From Porphyromonas gingivicanis JCM 15907 (lineage in GTDB: Bacteria > Bacteroidota > Bacteroidia > Bacteroidales > Porphyromonadaceae), in NCBI RefSeq assembly GCF_000614585.1, contig NZ_BAKX01000003.1, positions 124,001-188,000 of the forward strand: a stretch of 64,000 bases of DNA, read 5' to 3'. A model generated the notes under the pieces. That model made no database searches, had not been told where the DNA came from, and saw only the letters and a list, made by a program, of their open reading frames with translations. Numbering within the stretch: the first letter of the stretch is position 1; each line of letters opens with the position of its first letter. Positions 39,048 to 49,028 of the stretch are shown in pieces. The position numbers and the translations under genes were made by a program.

Positions 39048-39055
39048 CAAAAGTA
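39048..39055 (-). promoter_or_regulatory. Candidate -7 promoter element for the gls operon
   Basis: On the minus strand this reads TACTTTTG, a match to TAnnTTTG, about 85 bases upstream of glsA. A TTTG is present but at 13 rather than 19 bases, so the -33 match is poor. Confidence 0.4.
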
Positions 39056-39754
39056 CAAAACTATTAAGCAAAAAAAGAAGACTTTTAAAAAGTTGCACAT
39101 TAAGGGATTTTCGTGCAAAAAACTACTCTTTTTCTATTATTGGTTCTATAAAAATTAGAAAAACAGATGGGATAAATGCTTTATAGGAGGATGAGAGAGC
39201 TTTGCATAAACACTCAAAAGGGAATGTAAAAGCAGTCTTTGGGGATAGGTTGTTCGATGAAGGTGAGATAGGGCAGAGAAGTAGAGTTCATGGGAGAATA
39301 AACTAATAGAAGTTGGAGATTGAATATAGAGAGCATACCGTAAGCTTCATTTATTTTCACTTGTTCCCGTTATAGGGGCAATTTAGTAGAGAATCGAATT
39401 GTCTTTGTGGAACTTTTTTATAACAACGCAATAATTGCATTTTGTAGAGAAAGTACTATGAGAGAATATAAAATATGTCGGACTCGAACTACTTCTATTG
39501 CTGACTTACAAAGGTTTTATAGGTTCCTGTTGAAAGCATTAATCCTTTCGGAAGAATCCATTAATCCTTTTCCCGAAAACCTTCCGAGTAAACTCCTCCA
39601 ACCATTGATCCTTTTTGTTTGAAAAGATTATATCTATCAAAAAAGCTTACCTAAGCCTCTTTATTGGAACTTAGTAGTAATGGTTAGAAAGGAGTGTGAG
39701 AAGTCTTTTGGAGATTGAATGGGCGATAGTTACTTTGACAGTAGTAAGAGGAAA
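39056..39754. other. Long intergenic region holding array D
   Basis: About 700 bases separate the gls promoter and the DUF4296 stop. The only structure I can support is the 22-base-period array at 39492-39645. A 71-codon plus frame at 39407-39622 runs through that array and has no protein-like features. Confidence 0.5.
39492..39645. repeat. 22-bp-period intergenic repeat array (array D)
   Basis: Up to seven units lie in 22-base register, starting at 39492, 39514, 39536, 39558, 39580, 39602 and 39624. The clearest cores are GCATTAATCC (39536), CCATTAATCC (39558) and CCATTGATCC (39602); the unit at 39580 has decayed but keeps the length. The last is shifted by one base. The CC-type flank before the core suggests the array is inverted relative to arrays B, C and E. 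Confidence 0.8.
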
Positions 39755-40636
39755 TTATTCCTTTAGGAGAGAGGTGGTGGGGAGCGCTTGAGAGAGAATA
39801 GAATTGTTGATACTATCGGGCGTTTTCGATACTCTGGAGAGTTCCAGTTTTTCAATAAGAAGGCTATTGTAGAGGGCCGGAGTTGTAACAGTCTGTTCTA
39901 TACCGATATTGAGTATGCCGCTGGGGTATGTCTTATCGAACTTAAGAATCAGTTCATACTCTGTGCGTCCATCAATGGGGCAGGATTTGTGTATTTGTAG
40001 TGTATCTGCCACATAATAGCTCATGGAGAGCTTGGGCAAATCTTGTAGTTGTCGAGAGATCATAGTATCGGGAAGTCCTACAATACTTGCCCTTAGAGAG
40101 AGCTGAGTCTCCTTGAGTATATCGGCTTTTATATGCGCTGTATGTAGTAGAATAGCCTTATCTCCATAGATTTTGATAAGTCGAGGATAAGCGTCCTGTG
40201 GAATGGCTGAGTTGAGTTGAAAGAAAGAAAACTCTTGAAAGTACTTCTCTACCTGACTTTGTGCAATAAACAGATTTTCTCGATGTAGGGTGCGTAGCTT
40301 GTTGCGAGTATTTTCCGATGCCTTACGAGCTATATCGGCATAGAGAAGGGGATTATTTTTATTGTAGTAGAAAATAATACTATCAAAATCCTGAGGTGTC
40401 AGCCCATATTTTTGAAACAGAGTTTTTTGCAGGGCTAAATGTAGTGTATCATTGCTAATGAGAGGAGTTGATTTGATAGCCTGCTCCATAGTGTACAAAT
40501 CCTCCAGACAGCTTTGAAGCTCCTTTCTACTTAACTTATTTTCCCAAGCGTTATCGGAGCAGGAGAGGAAGAAGATACTCCCCAAGAGAATGAAAAGGGA
40601 ATAAACAAACAGCGAAAGATAGCGCCTCATTGTCAA
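39755..40636 (-). CDS. DUF4296 lipoprotein
   Basis: A 293-residue lipoprotein with signal LLGSIFFLSC, followed by a DUF4296 domain (LEDLYTMEQAI...FQKYGLTPQDFDSIIFYYNKN). In Bacteroidota this gene commonly follows lspA, and its function is unknown. It begins 15 bases after lspA. The second half, from about residue 150, carries no motif I recognise. The first codon may be 40636 or the in-frame ATG at 40630. Confidence 0.8.
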   Translation of the reverse strand: MTMRRYLSLFVYSLFILLGSIFFLSCSDNAWENKLSRKELQSCLEDLYTMEQAIKSTPLISNDTLHLALQKTLFQKYGLTPQDFDSIIFYYNKNNPLLYADIARKASENTRNKLRTLHRENLFIAQSQVEKYFQEFSFFQLNSAIPQDAYPRLIKIYGDKAILLHTAHIKADILKETQLSLRASIVGLPDTMISRQLQDLPKLSMSYYVADTLQIHKSCPIDGRTEYELILKFDKTYPSGILNIGIEQTVTTPALYNSLLIEKLELSRVSKTPDSINNSILSQALPTTSLLKE

Positions 40637-40651
40637 TGTATAATTGTAGTA

Positions 40652-41374
40652 TTAAAGAGAAGTATTGGCTTCTTTCTTGTCCCTCTTCCTATTAAAAAGA
40701 TGCTCTATGGCAAAGTTGAGTGTATTGCGATAGAAAAGGATGAGAAGCACTATACCTACCGATATGCAGGAGTCCGCAAAGTTGAAAATGGGGTCGAAGA
40801 AGGTAAAGTGTTTACCTCCTATCCACGGAAGCCACTCGGGGAGATAACAGTCGATGAGAGGAAAGTAGAACATATCTACCACTTTGCCGTGCAGGAAAGA
40901 GGCATATCCTCCCTCTGGTGGAAAAAGGGTAGCTAATTGTCCCTCGCTGGAGGAAAAGATAACTCCATACAAAAGACTATCGACAATGTTACCAATGCCA
41001 CCTGCTGCTATTAGACCTAAGACTAAAAGAAAACCTGTTTTGAATAGTCTTTCCCGAATGAGGCGGTATATTAACCAGCATAGGACTCCCATAGCAACAA
41101 TCCTAAAAAGACTTAGAAAAAGTTTACTCCCAATCTCGATGCCATAGGCCATACCAGGGTTTTCGACAAAATAGATATAGAACCAGTCAAATACTTTGAT
41201 TTGCTCGCCCAATACCATATTTTGTTTGACCCATAGCTTTATTATTTGATCTATAAGCAATAAAAGAAAAATCCCTCCAAAGACGATAAGGGATTGTTTG
41301 CGCACTCCTCCTTTCTCTCCTCCTTCTACAAGAAAAGGAGGAGTAGAGGAAGGGGGGTGAAATAGATTTTTCAT
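40652..41374 (-). CDS. lspA: Lipoprotein signal peptidase (signal peptidase II)
   Basis: LspA cleaves prolipoprotein signals at the inner membrane. The catalytic aspartates are seen in GGIGNIVDSL and FNFADSCI, within four transmembrane segments. At 240 residues it is long for the family because of two additions. One is a Bacteroidota-type loop (SSSEGQLATLFPPEGG). The other is an N-terminal stretch HPPSSTPPFLVEGGEKGGV, which is the translation of a palindromic DNA element rather than a normal N terminus. The start is probably ATG 41374. It lies 20 bases behind ileS; the dksA gene often found between them is missing. Confidence 0.88.
   Translation of the reverse strand: MKNLFHPPSSTPPFLVEGGEKGGVRKQSLIVFGGIFLLLLIDQIIKLWVKQNMVLGEQIKVFDWFYIYFVENPGMAYGIEIGSKLFLSLFRIVAMGVLCWLIYRLIRERLFKTGFLLVLGLIAAGGIGNIVDSLLYGVIFSSSEGQLATLFPPEGGYASFLHGKVVDMFYFPLIDCYLPEWLPWIGGKHFTFFDPIFNFADSCISVGIVLLILFYRNTLNFAIEHLFNRKRDKKEANTSL
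41303..41360. repeat. Palindromic element inside the lspA 5' end
   Basis: CTCCTCCTTCT (41317-41327) pairs with AGAAAAGGAGGAG (41331-41343) through an 11-bp stem with a two-base bulge and a three-base loop. Further purine/pyrimidine-rich arms lie outside it. The element is read in frame and supplies about 20 residues rich in proline and glycine ahead of the first membrane segment of LspA. Confidence 0.6.
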
Positions 41375-41393
41375 TAAAGCAAACAATTAGATT

Positions 41394-44300
41394 TTACTCG
41401 GTTACTTTAGCTATGCTTACCATAAGATTAAAGTCGTCAAACTCTAAAGGAGTAGCATCACTAACCGCATCACTAATAATGATATTATTAGCTTGTACCT
41501 GACGAGCAATGTATTCCTGATAAGAGGGTAGCATATCATCTACTTTAGTACCCGATAGGATGATAACTTCTATTCGGTCGTTCACCTCAAGTCCAGACTG
41601 CTTGCGGAGGTTTTGCAAACGATTGATGAGTTCACGAGCTAACCTTCTTCTTCAAGTTCGGGAGTAATAGTTATATCTAAAGCCACAGTACGGATACCTT
41701 CGGAGGCTACTAACCATCCAGGGATATCTTCTACAATAATATCCACCTCACTGCGCTCAATACGAACGGATATACCTTCGACAACAAGCTCTATGTAACC
41801 CTTTTCATCCAGATTGACAATTTCGTCTAAAGTCAATGCCTCGATAGCAGAGGCCAAAGGTTTCATAATTTTGCCGTAACGAGGACCTAATTTCTTGAAG
41901 TCGGGTTTAATGCGTCTACTCCAAATAGTCTCAGAAGCGTCTACGAAGGATATTTCTTTTACGTTTACTTCTGAAAGGATTAGGTCGCGTACTGCTTTGA
42001 TTTGATCCAATTCCTTGCTGGTAGAGATGGGAAGCATGATTTTGCTCAAGGGCTGGCGTACTTTGATGTTTACTTTACGTCGTAGTGCTAAGACCATAGA
42101 AGAGAGGTCTTGCGCCAACTGCATCCGCTCTTCAAGATTTTTATCGATGAGTTCTGGACGACTTTGTGGGAAGTGAGTCAAATGTACCGAATTTCCTTCC
42201 CCTACAAGATCTCGATAGAGACGGTCGGCATAGAAAGGAGCAATAGGAGCAATCAATTGAGCTACCGTAACTAAGCATTCGTATAGAGTTTGGTAAGCCG
42301 ACATCTTGTCGTTGGTCATTTCTCCAGCCCAGAAACGTTTGCGAGAGAGACGTACGTACCAGTTACTCAAATTGATAGAGACAAAGTCATCGATTGCTCG
42401 CCCAGCTTTGGTCGGTTCATAGTTCTTAAGATGTTCATCTACCTCTAAAATCAGACTATGTAAGAGAGAGCGTATCCAACGATCTATTTCGGGACGCTCT
42501 TCTGAAGGTAGAGGTTGCTCTTTTGCCATAAATCCGTCCAGATTGGCATATAGAGCAAAGAACTGGTAGGTATTGTACAGAGTACCGAAAAATTTACGAC
42601 TCACCTCTTTGATGCCTTCGATGTCAAACTTGATATTGTCCCAAGGAGAGGCATTAGTAATCATATACCAACGCAGAGGGTCGGAGCCATACTTTTCTAT
42701 GGTCTCGAATGGGTCTATCGCATTACCTAAGCGCTTACTCATCTTGTTGCCGTTCTTGTCCAAAACAAGTCCATTGGCGAGTACGTTTTTGAAGGCTACA
42801 CTTCCTTTAACCATAGTTGCAATAGCGTGGAGCGTAAAGAACCATCCTCTTGTTTGGTCTATACCTTCGGCGATGAAATCGGCTGGGAAAAGTTCTCCAC
42901 TCTCAATTTCCTCTTTGCACTCGAAAGGATAGTGTACTTGAGCAAAGGGCATAGCACCCGAGTCGAACCATACATCGATGAGGTCTTTCTCTCTGTAGAG
43001 AACTTTGCCTTGAGGCGAAACTAATTTGATGTCATCCACGAACGGACGGTGTAAGTCTATCTTGTCGTAGTTTTCGTTACTATAATCTCCTGGAATAAAT
43101 CCTTTGAAAGGATTGCTCTCCATGACACCTGCTTTGACAGCCTCCTCAATAGCTTCGTAAAGTTCGGCTACAGAAGCGATACAACGCTCTTCGGAGCCAT
43201 CTTCGCTACGCCATATATTGAGAGGTGTCCCCCAAAAGCGACTACGAGAGAGGTTCCAATCCTGTAGGTTCTCTAACCATTTGCCAAATCGTCCCTGTCC
43301 TGTAGATTCAGGCTTCCAATTAATAGTATTGTTGAGAGCAATCATCTGTTCTCGGCAAGCAGTAGTACGGATAAACCAACTGTCCAAAGGATAGTAGAGG
43401 ATGGGTTTGTCTGTACGCCAGCAGTGAGGATAATTGTGCGTGTGCTTTTCAATGCGGAAGGCTTTGTTTTCCATTTTGAGCATCACACAGAGATCCACAT
43501 CCAGTGTTTCTTTGTCATCCAAAGGTGTTGGAGAGTAGGCATTCTTTACATACCGTCCTGCATATACATCGTATAGAGGTAAATCCATACGATTATGTAC
43601 AAAGTCTGGGTTAAGATGCTCCACTTTGTAGAAGCGACCCTTTAGGTCTACCATGGGACGCTCTTGTCCCTCCTTATCAATCATAGTTAAAGAGGGAATG
43701 CCATTTTGACGAGCCACTCGACTATCGTCTGCACCGAAAGTAGGTGCTATATGTACTATACCTGTACCATCTTCTGTAGTTACAAAATCTCCCGTTATCA
43801 CTCGAAAAGCTCCTTCGCCAGGGTTTACCCAAGGGATAAGTTGTTCGTAGTGCATCTCTGCTAACTCCTCACCCTTATAGCGACCTACAATGCGCCATGG
43901 AAACTTCTTGGCATCCTCTGCTACCTGTTCGGGTAATATCTCTACCATCATCTTCTCATCAAAGTAAGCATTGAGGCGAGGCGCTCCGAGGATTACGGTT
44001 TGCTTAAGACGTGTGTAAGGATTAAAAGTTTCAACGGCTACGTACTCGATGTTGGGACCGACGCAGAGTGCTGTATTGGATGGAAGAGTCCAAGGGGTAG
44101 TAGTCCAAGCTAAGAAGTAGGCTTCGCCCCAGTTGCTCCATTCAGATCGAGGATTTACGACCTTAAACTGAGCTGTGCAGACAGTATCTTTCACGTCTCG
44201 ATAGCACCCTGGTTGGTTCAATTCGTGCGAACTAAGTCCCGTTCCAGCTGCGGGAGAGTAGGGCTGTATGGTAAATCCTTTATATAAATACCCCTTCTTG

Positions 44301-44806
44301 TACAGGTCTGCCAGTAGCCACCAAAGGGTTTCGATAAACTTATTGTTGTAGGTTATGTAAGGGTGTTCCATATCGACCCAATAACCCATTTTTTCTGTGA
44401 GGTTTTCCCACTCGTTGGTGTACTTCATTACTTCGCGACGGCAAGCAGCATTGTAGTCAGCCACGCTGATGCTCTTTCCGATAGCATCCTTTGTAATGCC
44501 CAACAGTTTTTCTACCCCAAGTTCTACAGGAAGTCCATGTGTATCCCACCCAGCACGCCTGTCTACTCTGTATCCTTTCATCGTTTTGTAACGGCAGAAT
44601 ATATCTTTGAGAGAACGAGCTATAACGTGGTGGATACCAGGCATACCATTGGCAGAGGGAGGCCCTTCGTAGAAAATAAAGGCTGGAGCGTCTTTGCGCT
44701 GACGTAGGGTCTCGGCGAAGAGATTTTCCTCTTCCCAAACAGCTAACATTTCCTTGTTGATTCCTGAAAAATTAGGCTGGGTATATTCTCTAAACTTCTT
44801 TTTCAT
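41394..44806 (-). CDS. ileS: Isoleucyl-tRNA synthetase, one frameshift
   Basis: IleS of about 1137 residues charges tRNA-Ile in the cytoplasm. The class I signatures are GMPGIHH (HIGH) near residue 55 and KMSKR in NGNKMSKRLGN. The editing domain contains TTTPWTLPSNTALCVGP. The first 1055 residues end at TAG, just before the C-terminal 75. Adding one base to the AA at 41641-41642 (plus strand) restores EEEGLARELINRLQNLRKQSG. Loss of this end in an essential enzyme suggests sequence error. It is the first gene of ileS-lspA-DUF4296. Confidence 0.93.
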
Positions 44807-44862
44807 CGATACTTCCTATATTTTATTTGGGTGTGATTCTTTAAGAATATCTATACATTTTA

Positions 44863-44870
44863 CAAAGATA
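44863..44870 (-). promoter_or_regulatory. Candidate -7 promoter element for ileS
   Basis: On the minus strand this reads TATCTTTG, a match to TAnnTTTG, about 55 bases upstream of the ileS start. No T-box was recognised and none is expected in this phylum. Confidence 0.45.
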
Positions 44871-45067
44871 ATGCAAAGCTCATGGGTAACGTATAACTTA
44901 GGGATGCTTTTTCATTGTTTTACATTGATTATAGGAAAATTCGTTGTAACCTCGTGCTTCTCTTTGAAATGTTTTATGGAAGACTGCAAAGCTCTTTTTC
45001 ATGCGCTTTTGAGCTCCATAATACAGAATAGTAAAGGTTTAGAAACAAAAACGTAACAATAGAACTC

Positions 45068-45075
45068 TATCTTTG
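45068..45075 (+). promoter_or_regulatory. Candidate -7 promoter element for the porin gene
   Basis: TATCTTTG matches TAnnTTTG, with about 50 bases to the porin start. The -33 element is not at the usual distance. Confidence 0.45.
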
Positions 45076-45126
45076 CAATAGAAATATAGATTTATTGAGG
45101 AAAAGTCGTTTATCTAACTCAAGAAT

Positions 45127-46392
45127 ATGAAAAAGAAAATCATCGTACTACTTACCATTTCTCTTTTAGGCTCAATTGTTTGGGCGCAAAAGAGCGAGCA
45201 AAGTATCTCTTCATTGCAAGGGGGAGGGGAAGTTTCTTCGACCCCAGAAAGGAAAAAGGATAAGGAGCGCAAGCTGAAGTTCTCAGGTTATATCCAAACC
45301 AGTTTTCAGCATGGTATGTCAGATGCCTCTCTAAAAGTTGGAAAAGAGAATGAAACTTCCGACCAATCATTCTCTCGAATAGGTATCCGTAGAGGTCGTC
45401 TGAAAGCTGCTTATACGGAGAAATATCTTTCAGGAGTGTTGCAAATAGATGTAACGGAAAAGGGTTTAGGCTTAAAGGATGCTTATATCAATATGAAACT
45501 TCCCTATGTGGGAGCAAGTGCTATTAGAGTAGGTGTCTTTAACCGTCCCTTTGGGCATGAGATAGGTTTCTCTTCCAGTAAGAGAGAGTCTCCCGAACGC
45601 TCTACAGTTATTCAGACTCTTTTCCCAGGAGAGCGTGATTTGGGGGCGATGCTATCTTTACAACCTGCTAAAGGCAGTATATGGAATATCTTCAAGCTCG
45701 ATGCCGGACTCTTTGCGGGCAATGGAATTAAGCCAGAAATAGATAGCCGATTGGATTTTATAGGTCGTCTCTCTGCTTCGCGCCAATATGGCAAGTGGAT
45801 GGAGTGGGGCGTAGGCGCTTCTCTTTACTATGGAGGGGTATATCAGGGTACTTCTAAGGTATATTCTATAAAAGATGGAGCATGGCATTTGGAAGACCAA
45901 CCCGAAAATACGGGAGCGTTTGCCCAACGTCTTTATACGGGCATAGATATGCAACTTTCCTTTTACACAGATTGGGGTAAAACGCATGTTAGAGGTGAGT
46001 GGCTTATGGGTAACCAACCCGGTTCGGCAACTTCGTCTAAGAGTCCTAACTCCTCTTCTCTACCCAAATCGGATACTTATATAAGACCTTTCTATGGGGG
46101 ATATGTTATGTTTGTGCAAGATTTAGGTCGCTTGCCCTTTGCTGCTATGCTAAAGTATGATTGGTACGATCCCAATACGCAAATCGGTAAAGATAGCAAG
46201 GGAGCGCATCCTTTTACAGAGGGAGATATTGCCTATCAAACATTGGGTGGAGGCGTATTGTACCAAATTACTCCTTCTTTGAAACTAACGGCCTACTATG
46301 AAATGGTAAAGAATGAAACGACTTCACTCAAAAAGTACAATGTAGATCGTAAGGACAATAGATTTACAATGGTATTGCAATATCTCTTCTAA
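45127..46392 (+). CDS. OprO/OprP-type phosphate-selective porin
   Basis: A 421-residue outer-membrane porin with a signal peptide ending LGSIVWAQ. It shows family-typical features: KLKFSGYIQTSFQHG, RRGRLKAAYTEKYLSGVLQIDV, VFNRPFGHEIGFSSSKRESPERS, and a C-terminal strand ending in aromatic F. Selectivity for phosphate or polyphosphate is known from Pseudomonas OprP/OprO and not provable here. The gene ends with a proper porin C terminus, directly before a kinase fragment in the same frame. Confidence 0.87.
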   Translation: MKKKIIVLLTISLLGSIVWAQKSEQSISSLQGGGEVSSTPERKKDKERKLKFSGYIQTSFQHGMSDASLKVGKENETSDQSFSRIGIRRGRLKAAYTEKYLSGVLQIDVTEKGLGLKDAYINMKLPYVGASAIRVGVFNRPFGHEIGFSSSKRESPERSTVIQTLFPGERDLGAMLSLQPAKGSIWNIFKLDAGLFAGNGIKPEIDSRLDFIGRLSASRQYGKWMEWGVGASLYYGGVYQGTSKVYSIKDGAWHLEDQPENTGAFAQRLYTGIDMQLSFYTDWGKTHVRGEWLMGNQPGSATSSKSPNSSSLPKSDTYIRPFYGGYVMFVQDLGRLPFAAMLKYDWYDPNTQIGKDSKGAHPFTEGDIAYQTLGGGVLYQITPSLKLTAYYEMVKNETTSLKKYNVDRKDNRFTMVLQYLF

Positions 46393-46767
46393 GTCTGCAA
46401 CTATAGACGAGTTTCTAAAACTATAGTTAATGAAAATCTCTTTTATACTATCTTCCGCAATCTTACAGAAAATGCATTGAAATATGCTGGAGAGGAGGTA
46501 CGCATTGTAATAGAGTTGTACAGAAAAGATAAAGAGTATTTTTACTTTTCCTTTTATGATACAGGGCAGGGTATTGTTGATGAACGGCATCTAACCCGTC
46601 TTTTTGAGCGTTTTTATCGCATCAATCAAGGGCGTACTCGAGAGACTGGAGGTACAGGGTTAGGACTTTCTATCGTTAAGAATGCTATACTCTTTCATAA
46701 AGGAGATATTATCGTTAAGAATAGAACTCAAGGAGGTTTAGAGTTTCTCTTCCGCATCAAGCAGTAG
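46393..46767 (+). pseudogene. Remnant of a sensor histidine kinase (HATPase domain only)
   Basis: The open frame after the porin stop encodes only the ATP-binding domain of a histidine kinase: N box NLTENALKYA, G1 DTGQGI, F box FERFYR and G2 GGTGLGLSIVK. The sensor, membrane and histidine-containing domains are absent, and no in-frame ATG precedes the domain (a TTG is at 46477). The catalytic domain itself has no stop. It is most likely a deletion remnant fused to the downstream side of the porin gene. It could be read through at low level but should lack autophosphorylation by itself. Confidence 0.75.
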
Positions 46768-46812
46768 ACTTTCATATCAAAAGTAGATAAATATTTAGAG
46801 CATCAAAAAGCT

Positions 46813-47835
46813 ATGGCATACTCGTTATCATTGCATCCCTATACGTTACTGTTCAAAAAGCCTGCAGGAACATCTCGAGGGGTTTATCATACTCGTAAGG
46901 TATGGTATTTACACCTTTCTTCTTCGGATTACTCAGCAAGGGTAGGAATAGGAGAGTGTGCCCCCTTACCTAATTTGAGCGATGAGTTTTCGCCTACCTT
47001 TGAGCAGGAGATTTATGCTTTAGCTCGTTCTTTAGAAGGGACTGAGGTGATAGATTGGAGTTCTTTAAGGAGCTATCCCTCCTTTCTTTTTGCTTTAGAA
47101 ACGGCTTTGTTACATCTTGAAACAGGTGGTTTTGATTTTTGGGATACTCCTTTTGCGCGTTCAGAAAAGGGGATAACTATCAACGCTCTTGTTTGGATGG
47201 GAGATTATGACGATATGTTGCGCCAGATAGAGCAAAAACTAAGTTTAGGGGTACAGTGTATTAAACTAAAGATCGGAGCGATTGACTTTAATGAAGAGTT
47301 GGCTCTCTTGCGCCATGTGCGTAGACATTTCTCTGCCCAAGAGTTATCCTTACGAGTTGATGCCAACGGAGCTTTTGCTCCAGAGGTTGTGGAAGAACGT
47401 CTTAACCGTCTTTCGGAATATGAAATACATTCTATCGAACAGCCTATAAGTACTCGACAATATGCTTTAATGCGCTGTTTGTCGGATAGTTCGCCTATAC
47501 CTATTGCGTTAGACGAAGAGTTGATTGGACTTCACACTTTTTCTCAAAAAATAGAGTTGCTGGAGGAGGTTTGTCCCCAATTTATTGTGCTAAAACCCTC
47601 TTTGCATGGAGGGTTAAGAGGATGTTCCGAATGGATTCAGGAGGCAGAAAAGAGAAATATAGGATGGTGGATAACCTCTGCTTTGGAGTCGAATATAGGG
47701 CTCAATGCTATTGCGCAGTGGTGTGCTACCTTATCTACAACGCTACCCCAAGGTTTGGGTACAGGACAGCTTTTTATTAATAACATTGCACTCCCGCTAC
47801 GCATAGAAGGAGATAAACTTTGGTATAATCATTAG
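46813..47835 (+). CDS. menC: o-Succinylbenzoate synthase
   Basis: MenC dehydrates SHCHC to o-succinylbenzoate in menaquinone synthesis. At 340 residues it shows the enolase-superfamily features: the lysine pair in KLKIG, metal ligands in LRVDANGAF, SIEQPI and ALDEEL, and the second catalytic lysine in VLKPSLHGG. It is followed by menE within 13 bases. The other men genes are not in this window. Menaquinone would serve cytochrome bd encoded at 26-29 kb. Confidence 0.88.
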   Translation: MAYSLSLHPYTLLFKKPAGTSRGVYHTRKVWYLHLSSSDYSARVGIGECAPLPNLSDEFSPTFEQEIYALARSLEGTEVIDWSSLRSYPSFLFALETALLHLETGGFDFWDTPFARSEKGITINALVWMGDYDDMLRQIEQKLSLGVQCIKLKIGAIDFNEELALLRHVRRHFSAQELSLRVDANGAFAPEVVEERLNRLSEYEIHSIEQPISTRQYALMRCLSDSSPIPIALDEELIGLHTFSQKIELLEEVCPQFIVLKPSLHGGLRGCSEWIQEAEKRNIGWWITSALESNIGLNAIAQWCATLSTTLPQGLGTGQLFINNIALPLRIEGDKLWYNH

Positions 47836-47848
47836 ACTAAATTCTATC

Positions 47849-48957
47849 ATGCAGTTCGAGATAGAGAAGCAATCAATTGTTATAGAAGGAAAGGTGTACA
47901 GTGCCTCAACTATAGAGCAACGTTACCAAGAGTCAAGAGAGAAAGGAGATACGCCTCTAAGGGAAGTTGTTTCTTTCCTGAGGGACTGGTTTTCTTCCTC
48001 CTATGATACAATGGAGGTGCAAACATCTGGCTCGACGGGAACACCAAAGAAAATGCAAGTTGCAAAGCAAAAAATGCTTCAAAGTGCCTGTACAACCTGT
48101 CATTATTTAGGTTTGTCTTCTGCCGATACAGCCTTACTCTGCATGAATATGAAGTACATAGGGGCTAAAATGATGGTGGTTCGTGCGCTACTTCTGGGGA
48201 TGAAACTCGTGGTGCGCGAAGCCTCTGGACATCCTTTACAAGATATAACGGAGGAAATATCCTTTGCTGCTATGGTACCCCTACAAGTTTACAATTCTTT
48301 GCAGAATGGCTTAGAGCGAGAAAGGCTGAAATCTATCCGAAAAGTGATTATTGGCGGGGGGGCTTTAGATGCTCGATGGAAAAAGAACTCTCCTCTTTTC
48401 CCAACCTTATGTACGCTACTTATGGGATGACAGAGACACTTTCTCACATCGCTCTCAGAGCTTTAAGTGGGCCTGCTGCTTCTCGTTTTTTTACTCCTGT
48501 GGAGGGAGTTACTCTGTCCCTTTCGGAAGAGCAATGCCTGTGTATAGAGGCTCCTTTAATTTGTGAAGCTCCAATACAGACAAACGATATTGTTCGGCGT
48601 TATACGGATGGGTCGTTTGTTATCTTAGGACGAATTGATAACATTATTAACAGCGGAGGAATAAAGATTGTAGTAGAAGAAGTGGAGTCTATCTTGCTTG
48701 GCTATGTGGCTGCTCCTTTAGCTATAACTTCTGTTCCCGATAGAGCTTTGGGACAAGCTGTGGTACTTCTGCATGAAAGTTCGTTGGAGGAAGAGGCCAT
48801 TGTCAAGATATGTCAGGAGTATCTTTCGCCCTACAAACGTCCGAAGAGAATATTTAGAACCCATTTACCCTTAACTCCAAATGGGAAAATTGACAGAAAG
48901 GAGTTGCAGAAAGTAGCTCTTCAATTGATTCGAATTACCTCTCTATCGATTGATTAA
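47849..48957 (+). CDS. menE: o-Succinylbenzoate-CoA ligase, one frameshift
   Basis: MenE activates o-succinylbenzoate with CoA and ATP. It is a short form of the ANL adenylation family, about 370 residues, typical for Bacteroidota. Visible are the P-loop-like TSGSTGTPKKMQV, YGMTET and the C-terminal lysine in PNGKIDRKEL. The frame breaks near 48377: CGATGG would need one more T to give DARLEKELSSFPN, joining both parts. It is in an operon with menC. Confidence 0.87.
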
Positions 48958-49028
48958 AAGAAAGGTTTCGATACTTGACTTATAGGAGAAAAAAGGTAGT
49001 TTTTGACACCTTAAAGGGCAATTCACCT

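Larger units (their letters stand above)
44807..45126. other. Divergent promoter region between ileS and the porin gene
   Basis: A 320-base region holding one candidate -7 element for each side and no gene. A plus-strand frame at 44754-45056 overlaps the ileS start and looks spurious. Confidence 0.5.

Noticed and set aside
39407-39622. Small 71-codon gene
   Set aside because: It runs through the 22-base repeat array, has no homologous-looking features and no convincing start context.
41394-44870. T-box leader of ileS
   Set aside because: T-boxes belong mainly to Bacillota and relatives, and only about 50 bases of leader are predicted, without the T-box sequence.
44754-45056. 100-codon plus-strand gene upstream of the porin
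   Set aside because: It overlaps the start of ileS on the other strand and covers the divergent promoter region; no features support it.
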